From Paramecium octaurelia (taxonomy: Eukaryota; Ciliophora; Oligohymenophorea; Peniculida; Parameciidae): a DNA stretch of 64,000 bases. The notes under the pieces were generated by a model that had not been told where the DNA came from, searched no databases, and saw only the letters and a program-made list of their open reading frames with translations. The stretch lies in the NCBI GenBank assembly GCA_905182995.1, contig CAJJDP010000083.1, positions 304,823 to 368,822 of the forward strand, given 5' to 3'. The translations under genes and the position numbers were made by a program. Shown here one piece after another: positions 51,398 to 63,540 of the stretch. Position 1 is the first letter of the stretch. Each line of letters starts with the position of its first letter.

Positions 51398-53940
51398 TTG
51401 CCATTAAAATAAATTCACCGATATATAAATATATAAGTGAATTTCCTCAACTGGAAATTCAAGTGAGATAACGAAAAAATTATCTAAAGATCAAAATGCC
51501 ATTCACTTCTAATTAAATAATATCACTAACCTGCTCAATATCATTATTCTTCTTTTTATAGTTTCGCTTCACATAAAATAAGATATAAAAAATGAAAAAA
51601 AAGGTCATTCCTATTTTTTTTTTGAAATTTTAACATTAGATATATTTAAAGCATATTTATGTAAACAGTAATTTGATGTGAGGATTTCTTACTTCCTAAT
51701 TTTTCGAAACCCAAATAAGCTCCAGAAACTTTATCGAAGTTAAACATAAAATAATCGATAACTGCTAAGAATAAGAGTATAAGGACTGACTTTCTAAAGG
51801 TATTAATTTGAAATTTTAAAACAAAACTTTCAAAAAGGATGAAAATTTCTATTAGTAAAAAGAAAAATTCTGTGATTCATGTAATTATTTGATTAACATC
51901 GGAAATAGAAGATTTTTTAGAAGATAATGATGCTTAAAGTTGAGAAGTTGTATTAGATTTACAGTAAGAAAACAAGTACCAATCAATTAAAATTCTTCAA
52001 CCAAACGATCAAAGCATCATTTTTATATGATCAAAAAGAAAAGATAATATTAATTGCATTTGACCTGAGGTCTTAGATGCCTTCCAATATCCAAATATAT
52101 ATAACAGCATGATAAATAATGAGGATCAAGATCTTATGGAAAAGGATAAGAACCAAATAAAGTATTATAAAAAAATAAAGTAAGTATGGCCAACCTTAAA
52201 GCAAATTGATGCTAAATTCAATAATTAATTTATAACTTAATTAAATGATCAGTGTTGCGTTGATTATAAATTCTTATTCATCCATTTATTTGATTGAAAT
52301 CCATAGGCAGCCTCAACTTATCTAGTCAAACTACTTGGAAGTATTTTAGTTGCTTTTCTTTTTACAATTTGTTTTGATTTTGAAACCTTATTAGAATCAG
52401 CTTCACGATCAATTCAGGAATTTTTTTTATAAATTTGTTTTTGCAGGAAAGAGTGTGTTTACGATAAATTTATATTAATAAATAATCATCATTTAACTGA
52501 TTAATAGGCATTTTTCTAAAAATTATTTTATAATAAATTATTATCTAATGCGATTGGAGAATCTGCTCTCAACACAGACTATCTATTATCTTACCACTTT
52601 TTTACGTAAATTATCAACCATGAAGATGTATAAATACAAAATTTTCACTACAATTAAAAAATACATTCTAACAAATGGTAGTAGAAATAAAGTCAGGTTA
52701 AAAATACATAGTATTTTTTTTAAATCACAATCTTTCCCAAAACTTGTTCATTGAAATTCGATTTCTGAAAATTAAACATATCGATTTCTACAATTTTTCT
52801 TCAAATTTGATATTCTTTAACAAAAAATGTGATTATAGGAATACTTTATGTTGTTCTTCTTAAGATTTTATGAGAATTCATTTTTACAGGAAAAGTCATA
52901 AATGCTGTTAGACTGTGAAGAAATTTTTTTCAAAATATAAACTCATTATTGTTTTTAAAACCTAACTTTCAAATAAATAAGTTTGGGATTACATTAAATT
53001 AGGATTTAAGAGTTTCACAATATCAATTGTGAAATCAATACTCCAGCTTATTTTTATAGCACATTCTTGTGATTTCTAATTAATATTGATTCTAATTCCT
53101 TTTATTATCTCATGTATTCTTATTTGGTAGGTTTTAACATAATGTAAATAGTGATTCTATCTTCATTTTTTTAAATAATAAGTGAAAATAATAATAATAG
53201 TGTTAAAATTAACAATCTACTTGCTCTATAACCTAAGAATTAAAAAATTAATCAACAATCATTATGGAAATTAAATTCTGCTTAGTTTATAAAGATGCTA
53301 AATATTTAAAATTATAACACAATTATTTTTTATATTAAGAGATTTTAAATATATTGAGGAACTCTAAATTAATATATTCTGGCTTTCATTGTAGTAATTG
53401 TGGTTGATTATCTGATTTGATAATCTGTGAATTATTTTGACAACTAAATTTGTTGACAATAGCCTATCATCCTAAGACTTAACACTTTTGAATTATATGA
53501 AATGTTTTATTTTCCTTATCATGCAGAACTAATCCTGAGACAAAACTTAACCATACACTGAGTGACTAAATTCTATGAACCTTCAGTTATCTTTTTAAAT
53601 ATTGAAATTGTACTATAAAATAGAACTTTAGTTCTGTGACAAAAGATAAATACCCTTAAAACAAAGTAACTCTAAAAATTTTCTATAATTATGTAAATTA
53701 AGAATAGAAAAACCTCTCCAATTGAAATAACCTGCATTAAAAAAATTGGCAAATAAGACATAACTTTAAAATATTATGCTAAAATAATTTATTTGGATTA
53801 GATCAATGTAGTAAAAATATTGAACCTACTTTAAACATAATATTATTATTATGATTATTGAAGCATATTCAATTTTTCTCAGTTGTGAGATTGTTATTTT
53901 AATCAAGTAATATAAATGATTTTCTATATTTTTTTATGTG
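51398..53940. other. 2.5-kb AT-rich region, no recognisable gene
   Basis: It follows the reverse-transcriptase relic and could include more of the same element, but I find no endonuclease, zinc-knuckle or poly-A/simple-repeat end. A plus frame at 52,548-52,754 (MRLENLLSTQTIYYLTTFLR) is short and featureless. AT content and TGA frequency look non-coding. Confidence 0.5.
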
Positions 53941-56900
53941 TGCCCTACTTTAAAGAATAGTTAGGAGGATTAGGGGAATTGGTGGCTTGTATTTATAAAT
54001 TTAAATCAATTACAAGGTGAGATAGAAATGAACTATTATTCAGTAAAATCTTTCTTCTGGATCACATCATTCAATAATTAATTTAAATCTTTTATTGGAA
54101 TGAGTGTAACTCCCGAAACTGTGGTTTGACATAATTAGGTGCAGAAAAAATGAAAAATCAGAAGCAAAATACAGCGATTCCAATAGTACAACCCAACAAA
54201 CGATTCAATTTTCATATTAAGAGTTAAAGGACAGTAGTTTGAATTTCAAGATCTATTACAAACTCTTAAGAAGACTATGTTTAACAGCCATATCGAAGAT
54301 TGACTTAATTTAATGGCCTATTAGATTTTAGAATAATTCCTTGATTTATCAAAATATACCAAACAGAATTTACAATAAATTAATGAAAAATAGAAATTGT
54401 AAAGAAACAAATTTCTTAAAAAAATATACAAAATACTTTGATAAAATAATATCAATTGACTCTAATTCAGTAATGAAATAAAAATTAGAAAATTTAACAA
54501 AATGAAATCAGGAACACCTTTAAGAAAAATAATATTTTAATATTTTATTCTGTGACTGAAGTGTGGATTTAGAATTTAAATTAGCACAATTCTTAAAAAA
54601 TATGCCTTAGCATATTGCTTGAAAAAGGAGATGATCATGATAAATAGGTATTTACTTATTATTTTGGAAAGAAATCTTAATCAAAAAACCTAAAATTAAT
54701 GAATTGTTAAATGAAAGCACTTATGATTATGCAATCTATTCAGTTGATTGAATGGAAGCTTCATGTTTTTGACAATATTTCTTTTAGGGCCTGCAATCTT
54801 GTTTAGATGAACTAAAATTCAGATCAGATATTTCTCAATTAAAAACTCAAATCGTTAATTTAGGTAAAAAATTTAAGTTTTCCATATATATGAAATATGG
54901 AAATAAATAAAAGAAAGAATTAATTATGAAAGAATACATTAGAAAGTTACTCATAAATGTAAAGATAAATGTCCCTATAAAAGGTCTTAGTAAGAAACAT
55001 AATTGTTCTCTAAATACAGAATAAATTATCTTTCAATAAATTTTTGATTCTACAAATGAAGTTATATAATGAGTAAGAATAATTTACATAGTAACTCTAT
55101 TAATGCCGAAAACTATCAACAGTGTTATAAAACAGCCTAGGTATTTCAAAATGAAATTCACTTATTTCAATCAAACTTATAAATTCATCTTAGGCATTCT
55201 TGACAATAGATACTCAATAATAATTAGATAATTGGGCATGAATTCAAAATATAAATTACTCCTTTGTTGTTTTAGTAGTTAATTTCGGAATCAAAAATTC
55301 TGATTCAAAAATTAATATACAGTTTGATTTTAGATGCAATATTTGCAATCTTAAACGGCTTATATATAATGAATCCAATGTTTTAAAAGATATAACACTC
55401 TAGTTAGGCCTAAACTCAATAAAATTAGTTAAATTTCACTTAATCAAGATGGTTTGGAACCATTATAAAATATTGCTTATATGAAGATTTCATTTAAATT
55501 ATAATTAGATTAAGATATTTATTTTTTAATATCAAAATATGATTAGTAACCCGAAAAATAAAAAAAAATTCACTGGAACTAACTTCTCAATATAATTAGA
55601 AGCTTAGGTCAGTAGAACAAATAATTTCCTATCTGAATGTAATGTGAATTACAATTCCTGCTTATGTAAAATAAGCCTTAGAAAAGAAAATTTCATTCTA
55701 AAATTAATTTACCCTGATTAGGGCTTGAAAATTGTAGAAATATTAATGATTCATAACAATTAATTATTAGTTTAAATAATATTCCTAAACTAGAGATTTG
55801 AAACTCAAAATAGTAAGATTAAGTATGTAATTATTACCAAAAAATTAACCAACATTAACATATTAGCTTATTAAAAAGTGTGAAAAGCGAAGTTCCATAA
55901 CATTTAATTTAAAATTTCCATAAATTAAGATTTACTAGAGCAACTTTATTTTTAGAGGTATAACCACTGACACTAAGAGAAAAGTAATTCTGTAGTCTAT
56001 AAACTAAATGAGCTTAAAGCCTAAATTATGGTTGAATGATGTCAATCTTGTTTCAGTTGTATAGTAAATTATTGATTTCATTAAGAATTTAGTAAGAGCA
56101 CTAATACCAAGGCAGTTTATCTTTCCTACAAATTAAATTCTGCCTTTATAGTTGCTTTCTGATAAAAAATAGGATGGGTGAAAAGTTATTAGACATTTTT
56201 TTAGAGTTGACTCATACATCTGACAGCCCGTAAACTTGCATTTATTCTGACCTTAATGTTACAAATGATTTTGGAGATTAGAAGGCTTTAGATTATTACT
56301 AGCCAAATGCAATGACATATGCATTATTTATTCTAGACCAAAAATAATGACTGCTAATCCTGTCAACCTTGATACAGACATGAAAAATGAATGTTTAGAT
56401 GGTATATTTAAAATACTATGTTAGTAAAATGGATCTTGAGTTTATAACAATATTTCTAAGCTCAGGATTTTCGAATTCAATTGGGCTGGAATAATCAAAT
56501 TATTTACTATTTTCAATCTCCATATTAAATATCTACTAATAAAAATCTAACAGGAGAGTACTCATTGCTATCTAAGTATTCTAAAATAGCCTTAAAAATA
56601 GATTTATCTAAATATAAAATGTAAGATTCAAAAGTATAATTTTGGAAATTTGTTATTTGGGATAATAAATGGTTTCATATATGCAAATGAAAAATAAAGT
56701 TTACTAAGAATAATTTTGATTGGTTGGAGTCCAACAATTTCTAATGCTTAAGCAAAATATTTTATTTATAATAACCTATCTATCAATTTGGTTATGACAA
56801 CTACTTTAGATAAAATGCAGTTAATGAATTTTGGGGAATCAGAAATTTTAAATTATTTTATGGAATTTTACAGGAATGCAGCTATTCTATTATTTAAGCA

Positions 56901-57314
56901 TTTATTTTTCCTTTATTCATAAGAACTATGCATATTTAAACATCATTACATGCATTTGATCATCCTTTGTAAAATAAATTGATAATAACTGAACTCGGAA
57001 TCTCTGTGAATCCTGACTATGATGATACAATAACCGTTGGCTCTTCAATTAAAAATTGGCAATCTCAATCATTTGGAAATGTTTTTCCTTACCTAAATTT
57101 ATCCTTACAAAATTACAAAGCACAGACCCAGATAAACAAAACATGGACAGCTATTTGTAAAAAAAACGATCCAATTAAATAAATTTTAGGTGGTTTTGGA
57201 AAGAACAATAAAATAAGAATCTTAGCTTATAAGCTACTTCAACATCGATTAAGATAAGTTAAATAGTAGTATAAAACTTAAACTATAAAGTAATACAAAA
57301 TTAAAATTAACTGA
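53941..57314 (+). CDS. Unidentified large gene or decayed gene, exons in several frames
   Basis: A series of plus-strand, protein-like stretches runs for 3.3 kb. In order: NWWLVFINLNQLQGEIEMNY; KIYYKLLRRLCLTAISKIDL; SCLDELKFRSDISQLKTQIV then IYMKYGNKQKKELIMKEYIR; SDSKINIQFDFRCNICNLKR; SIQLEAQVSRTNNFLSECNV; LKPKLWLNDVNLVSVVQQII; LLDIFLELTHTSDSPQTCIY then DQKALDYYQPNAMTYALFIL. Last is a 208-codon frame ending at TGA 57312-57314 with ITELGISVNPDYDDTITVGS. Alternating hydrophobic and polar residues suggest beta-rich domains. Frame changes are frequent and many are not explained by 20-30-nt introns, so decay is possible. I do not recognise the family. A secreted or membrane lipid-binding (BPI-like) fold is only a guess. 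Confidence 0.4.
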
Positions 57315-58465
57315 TAGCATTTTTAAGTGCCTAATTGTTATCATTTAAGGGTATTTTGATAATATCTTAAATAATAAAAAGAATAGTAATATTATAGGCT
57401 AATTAATATTGAGTAAATTTATTAGAGTTACTACTCATATTTAATGGCAAAGAGGAGTCATTAGTTGCAATATCATATCATAATGGATAAAATTTATGAA
57501 TTTCTTTTTTTAATACTTTCAAAGGTGAAATCTTTATATCTGTAGTTTTTGGTTTTGTTTAAATCTTGAGCACACTCCTTTATTATCTAAACAATAATTG
57601 GCTGATTCCAATAAATTTGTTTTATTAAATTACTAGTTTAAACCAAAGCTATTTTAAATTGGTGATTTAAAATAATCAAATTTCTTAAATCATTAATTTA
57701 GTGATTTTTCCTCTATTTTAGAGCCTTCTGACTATTTTCCAAATACAATATACTATAATGAATCATTTTAGGCATAAATTATTGTTGGACTTTGAACATT
57801 TCTAGCTTACCTTATACTATGTGGTTATTGAGTCAAGACCTAAAATCTATTTTGAGTAAGCGAAACAATGCTCAATATTTAATGATTTTTTCATCAAAAA
57901 AGCATTAATCAAATCAATATTAATTGTTGAACGATTCTTGAGAAATTAAGCATCCTCAATGATAAGATATTGATCTCCTCAATATTATGCAATCTGTAGA
58001 ATTGGTAGAATTTTCCTAAAAACAACAAACAAAATAAATTCATCTTTGTTCGAACACTTGAGAATACGAGAATTGTAACTGGCATGATGCAAACTTAAGA
58101 TCAAGATCTTTTAAATAAATCTTAAGTTAATTTAGTGATGGAAATAGTCTAATCTAATACGATAAATCAGATATTTTTAAGCTGCCAAGAATTCTAATAT
58201 AACTAATAAAAAACACGATAATAAGCCTTAATAACTAAATCTTATTGTACTTTTTAACTGAATAGTAGGAAAATTAGTGTCTAATAAAAAGCTTCATAAA
58301 TTATTAGACATTATTATATTGAAAACGAGTTCAAAACAGAAAATTCCAAGGTACTTGATTTGAAGACAAAGGGTATTCTTAAACAAAAGTATTGAGGCTT
58401 GAAGAATTTATCTTAAATTGATGGGTTTGGTGTTAATAAAAAGCAAATTAATAAGTTACCTTTGA
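57315..58465. other. AT-rich interval with scattered protein-like fragments
   Basis: Pieces such as FEHFQLTLYYVVIESRPKIY then FEQAKQCSIFNDFFIKKALI (plus strand, about 57,790-57,960) read without stops, but I see no joins to neighbours. It may be part of the unidentified gene before it or of the frame after it. Confidence 0.35.
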
Positions 58466-58945
58466 ATATGTGAGCAATATTTCAAACCTAATAGGATCCT
58501 AATGAAAAAAATTGAATAATTGGCATAACTTAACTTTATGGATTAAAAAGGCCTTCTAAACATAAGCGAAAACAAATTAAAAGGGAATATAACTCCTTTA
58601 ATATAGTTTGAACTTGAGAAGATATTATTTTAGATTTCTAATGAAGTTATTATGGGTTAGTTTTCACTTTGGTAATTTATAAATTTGAGTAGATTATTTC
58701 CGAATATCTTTTACAATGGTTTTAAGTTGCCGAAAAGCTCTATTAGTTATATAATCGATTAGTTAATTGGTTATTTAGAGAAATCAAAAATGTGGTAGGT
58801 ACCCAAATAAATAATAGCAAATTAATTAAGAAAGGAAAAGATATCATTCTTATAGATTGAAGTGATTATGCTTATAAGATTAGCAATTCGCTTGAAATAG
58901 AGACTATTAGCAAAAGAGCTTAGAAAATATGGAAAGAGAAGATGA
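58466..58945 (+). CDS. Unidentified open frame, 159 codons
   Basis: Open between TGA 58463 and TGA 58943-58945. It contains IEQLAQLNFMDQKGLLNISE, NITPLIQFELEKILFQISNE, QFINLSRLFPNIFYNGFKLP and a basic end RLKQRLLAKELRKYGKRR. The pattern is well mixed and less low-complexity than flanking DNA. There is no obvious ATG start, so it would be an internal exon, perhaps the last exon of the gene beginning near 53.9 kb. Function unknown. Given the AT content, a chance frame cannot be excluded. Confidence 0.35.
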
Positions 58946-59689
58946 GCCAAAAACGATAAAGTAAAAGTGGAGTAAGAGCGAAAGAAAATCTCTTCTAAGA
59001 GATTAACTCTCCAAGGATTTGATTAGGGATTGAATAGTTTCTAGATAATTTCATCTTTATGAAATATAACGCTTTTTTGGATGTGTATTTGGAAAACAAT
59101 AGAGGTGTTGTAAATCTTTTTAATATAGGTAACACTCATAATTTTAAATTTGAGGGATAGTTTTTCAGAGCAGATAAGTATAGTAAAATAAGGGATGCAG
59201 TCCTCAACCATTTGATAAAGATGTAGAAAATTTGATAGTTAAGTAAAAAATAGAATGGAACTATATTTAGAGATATTGGGGTCATATATGAATATATGCC
59301 TTTCCCATTGAAAAGATGAATCTTCTTCATCTAAAATCACAGAATTGTTCAGATAAAATACTTTAGACCTCTTCTGTAAAAGTTTGATTCTTAAATTATT
59401 TTGAAATTTTGTTCATAAAATTCCTGTTAGGGTATATATACACAATCATCTATTCTCAAGTCTAATTTATCAGCTTTAATTAAGGTAAAAAATCTTCACA
59501 AATAATTGATGTTTTTCTTTCGTCATCTATGTATGAGTTAGGTTTTAACTCTGTAAAATTAATAGCTACTTTCTAAATAATAATATAATAATTTGTGCAT
59601 TTGCAATACAGGACAATTCATCAATAACAATGGTGCTCTAAGCAGTCTAATACATCTAATTCTTATATGAATAAGAACGCAGCATAAAT
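58946..59689. other. AT-rich interval, no recognisable gene
   Basis: About 740 bp. Basic fragments continue on the plus strand just after 58,945 in other frames (VEQERKKISSKRLTLQGFDQ), then nothing convincing. No repeat or RNA gene seen. Confidence 0.4.
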
Positions 59690-60060
59690 GTGACTAGAGC
59701 TACTGCTGCAGAGTCAATTCCTAAGAATAATTATGCTCTAAAACTCGTTTACTTGTCAATAATTCATAAAACAATACCCCAGCCTTATAAATATCTTATT
59801 TATTTGAATGAATAAAGCCTTCAATAATCTCCTGTGCTCTATTAAGTGGTGTCTAGTTGTTCAAAGAAGGTAATGATTATAATGAAATCATTTAGAGAAT
59901 CAAACTAATCATGCTTAGTTTAATGAGGGTTAAATTTAAGTTAACCTACTGTAAAATAGCCTAATTTAAGATTAAAGCATTAAAATGCAAGATTAAATTT
60001 GATTAAAAAAACATTACACTTATGCAAGCCAATAAATAAAATTTGATAGTAAGAACTTGA
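59690..60060 (-). pseudogene. Protein-kinase relic
   Basis: Minus strand. One frame (about 60,050-59,970) reads IGLHKCNVFLIKFNLAFQCF then NLKLGYF. It aligns with kinase subdomains VIb-VII (LHxxNVxHRDxKxxNxxF...LKLGDFG), but HRD is lost and DFG reads GYF. A second frame (about 59,860-59,720) reads NNQTPLNRAQEIIEGFIHSN then KQDIYKAGVLFYELLTSKRV. That is the activation-segment end (TPxxxAPEII), the invariant D of subdomain IX and GVLFYELLT. The two parts are in different frames with about 100 bp between them, and catalytic residues are missing. No start, N-lobe or C-terminus can be read. It is a decayed kinase gene; the intact kinases at 2,465-14,164 show what conservation looks like here. Confidence 0.6.
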
Positions 60061-61315
60061 AGCCAATACACTAGAATAGAGTAAAAGGATTGATATATCA
60101 AGGGAGTTTTTGGAGAGCGAATAATTTTATTGCAGACTACATGAAATAAATTACATGAGATAGAGATGTTAATTTTAAAACCTTAAATCCTAGAAAACAA
60201 TAATATAAGATTGTAATTTTGAATGAGGTTGAATTGAAGAGTTTCGGTGGCATAGAAGCTTATAGTAGTTAATACCTGGCAGGTTTAGATACTAGAGAAA
60301 ATATATGCTTAAAAAAATGCTTTACATTCTTAGAGCCTAGATGAACAATCTGACCCTTTTAATGAGACATGAGAAGACTATGATCTTTTGACTCCTTTTT
60401 GCTGATTGGGAAAAAATCCTCCCTATTCTATTTAAGTTATCAACAAAGCCTTAAGATAGAAGGATCTTATGAAGGAAGGAGTGGTAGATTTTGAAACTGA
60501 AGGAAGGTGAATACTTTAGGTATGAAATTCTAGAGAAGATTGAATTCTAAACCACTTTAATGTATAGAAAATGGAATATGATAGCATGCAAGTTAATTAG
60601 ATCTCTAAGGTAATAGCTTCTCAGCATTGCGAACAATCACTGAAAATTTAATACGAGGTTCTCCATTACTTGAAACTAAGGATTGCCTAGCCCTATAATA
60701 TGTAATCTAAAGATAAATGACCCAACCTAGGTCCAATTGAGATAGATAAATAAGAAAATTAATTCAATTTAAATTAATTATTAAGAAGGCTATCTAATTT
60801 TACATCACAACAAGGATAATACCTAAATAATAGAATTCTTAAGATATAACATATTTCAATTAGGTTTTGTATTTTATTGTATAAATTAGCATAAATCTCT
60901 TTTTGCATAAATAATGATTGAGTTGAAAAAGAATTATAATAGCACAAAAACCCTGAAAATACTATACAAGGGCAAGGCATAGAAAATTATTGAGAAATAT
61001 AAAATGTCATGAGCCCAGTAAATTTTAAATTCATGAGATCTAAGATATAAGGAAATTTAAGTAAATTTTCTTTTAAATAACCTACTTAGCTATATGAATA
61101 TTTTTTATGTATAAGTTAAATCAGTATTGTGAATATAATTAGATTAGAGACATTTACTGAAAACTGGATATTAAAAAATTGAATAAGAACTACATCTCCA
61201 ATCTTAATATACTTAAACATTATAATATTAAATTTATTTTCTAAGAAATTATATAAACATCTTCAAATTTCTCCATTACCCCAAACCCAAAACCCAGTTG
61301 GATTTTGATGATTGA
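60061..61315. other. AT-rich interval, probably including lost parts of the kinase relic
   Basis: About 1.25 kb. The kinase N-lobe would be expected on the minus strand around 60,100-60,650, but I find no glycine loop or VAIK lysine. The rest has no recognisable coding signal. Confidence 0.4.
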
Positions 61316-62074
61316 TAAAAAAAAGAAACCGTAAATAATTTAGGGTAAGAATTATTAATTAAATTATTGAGGAGAAATGGACGTGGAAGCTAAGATAATA
61401 ACAAAAATAAAGCATGGAAAGATGAAGTCTGGGGAATGATATAGGAAATAGATACATCAAAAAATAAAAAGAATGTGGACATTATGATATTGGAGGAGAG
61501 AGGTTAAAGGATTTATTATAAAAATTCAACATTTTTTGAAATCTAAGATAAATCAACAGCATAGGAGTATCAAATTAGACAATTGAAAGACAAGGATATA
61601 TAATCTGAAAATTTGATAGGAGAATGAAAGAATAACTGTCTATAAGATTAGAATAAAAGAATAAGAATGTTGAAGAATTAGTTGAAAGATTTAATAAATC
61701 TAAAGCCAATGACTTTTTCAAATGCTGCAATAAGTCTGATTGCAGAGGAATATAGTAGGAAACTAATCGATAAAAGATTATATGATATCAACTTATGGAA
61801 ATAGATGAATGAAATTATTCTCAGGATGAGAGTCATTCCATCTATAAGAAGGTATCAGAGATAGAATCGGTAGGGTGTTTATTTGTCTAAGGATAGTAAT
61901 AGATATTATTTATATATTCAATTATTATAAGTAAAGAAATTTTCTCATACATATTTTTTATTATGCATGTTTAATATAATTTCAAGATTAATTTAATATA
62001 TTTTTGATAAACCTTATTATAACCTATAAAATAACTATATCTTCCATATTTCCTTCCTTTTATTTCTAATATGA
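61316..62074 (+). pseudogene. Unidentified frame broken by one TGA
   Basis: A single reading frame is open from 61,316 to TGA 62072-62074, except for one TGA at 61,625-61,627 with no intron limits around it. It has no ATG near its start. It reads VNNLGQELLIKLLRRNGRGS, WKDEVWGMIQEIDTSKNKKN, VDIMILEERGQRIYYKNSTF. After the TGA come MLKNQLKDLINLKPMTFSNA, AISLIAEEYSRKLIDKRLYD, RMRVIPSIRRYQRQNRQGVY and LSKDSNRYYLYIQ. Mixed composition with W, D and E makes true ancestry as a gene likely. Either one nonsense change inactivated it or an atypical intron is present. No family recognised. Confidence 0.4.
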
Positions 62075-62734
62075 CTAATTTCTAATCCGACCTAGGCATT
62101 ATCAAAGATAAACATAATTAATCATTTGATATTCTAAATTGGAAATTTAAAATTAAATAGCAAGAAAGCTTTCATAAATTAAGGGTCACATTGCAGCTCA
62201 TACAGTAATAATTATATCCCATCCAAAATGGTACCAATAATATTAATTGAGGGTTTTGCTCTTTATACCTTTAATTTATTTAGGATGAAAATGCTATCAG
62301 GAAAAATTTTAAAAACCTCTAAAAAGCCAAGTATCTCAACTCATCATAACTTTCTATCCCAATTCAAAATGAAATTTCTTAAAATTAATAAAAATTTATT
62401 TTAATTGCCCAAGATTACAAAATTTTTAAATTCAATTATTATGCTAATTTATTCCTGATGGTGTAAGATATTCTTACTGCTTGTAAAATTTATGAGTATT
62501 ATTTCTACAAAGCTATGAGATTTCTACATAATGTATAATATCGATATCTACATTAAGAAGGATAGATTAAATAGGAGTAATTAAAAAAGAAGATGAGAAG
62601 TAGGAAATTTACATCTTGACAAACATAAATGTAAAGATGATGATGATAATCCTAAATTACCAATTTCATTATAATTTGGGTCACAGCGGGAGAGGGTGTA
62701 TAGAATTAGAAATAAAATATAAAGATTATTTATT
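62075..62734. other. Interval with weak protein-like fragments
   Basis: Plus-strand fragments ESFHKLRVTLQLIQQQLYPI (about 62,165) and DENAIRKNFKNLQKAKYLNS (about 62,285) resemble exons, but TGA and frame changes separate them. They could belong with the broken frame before. Nothing else seen. Confidence 0.3.
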
Positions 62735-63150
62735 GAATTGGTTGTGAAAATAAATTATGCGAATATGTCAGCAAGCTATGTGATAATTTTTCATTTATTA
62801 CAGATTTAGCCTTGCATTCAAAGAGATCATTTTAATATATACGACTAAACAAGGTGAAGTCTTTGTTATAAGATCAAATTGTGAAGATGTTCTCTAAGCC
62901 GGATATGCGATCGAAACTTATAGAGAGAAATGGTTTTGGATAGGCACAGCATGTGTTGATAAATTATGTGCAAAGCTTTAGCTACCAACAAAATTGTGTA
63001 CAAAGGGCTTATAACATTTGAAAACGTGTATAACTACATCAAAATGATGCACAGATGAGGCTAGGCTTTGTACTGCAACAATTAAAGTATCTTATGTTAA
63101 GATATAAATTGTAGCTGAGCTGCTTTTAAAACAAGACTTGTGATAATGTT
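62735..63150 (+). pseudogene. Cysteine-rich relic, surface-antigen-like
   Basis: One plus frame at 62,740 reads GCENKLCEYVSKLCDNFSFI. A second frame from about 62,943 reads GTACVDKLCAKLQLPTKLCT, KGLQHLKTCITTSK, a TGA, then CTDEARLCTATIKVSYV. Regularly spaced cysteines with T, K and A between them (C-x4-C-x9-C and similar) recall the periodic cysteines of Paramecium GPI-anchored surface antigens, whose genes are often near macronuclear telomeres. The frame change and internal TGA show decay. Identification is by cysteine pattern only; a different secreted Cys-rich family is possible. Confidence 0.45.
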
Positions 63151-63540
63151 GTTAATTTCGTTAGAAATTATTAAAGAACTTGATTTATGGTCACATACAA
63201 AGTAAAATCAAGCTACATTTTTGTTTTAAAATAAATGCCATGAATAAATAAAGGGAAATATACTCAAAATTCAAACTGCATAAATTAAAATGGAGGTTAT
63301 TGCAATTAAAATTTTATATTTTGAAAGAATAAATTTGGATATTCTTAGTAAGATTGATGGAAACAATATTACAAGTTGAACAGTGTATTTAATACCCAGG
63401 GTTAATAATAGTAATTATAGGATTTGTAAAGATTAGTGTTGAAATTGTTTGAAATTCAAATTGGATATAAAAATAATATGAATTATTATTATTAATATTT
63501 TTTAATAGAAATTGGAATAGATAATATAATAATATTAATT
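63151..63540. other. AT-rich spacer upstream of the B-box gene
   Basis: About 390 bp, no convincing frame. It should contain the promoter of the gene at 63541, with a very AT-rich stretch (attattattattaatatttttt) about 50 bp before the start codon. Confidence 0.5.

Noticed and set aside
39314..63540. Counting every TGA-free frame over 100 codons as a gene
   Set aside because: At this AT content TGA is expected roughly once per 55-60 codons by chance, so frames of 100-180 codons arise without selection; I required motifs or clean intron joins.
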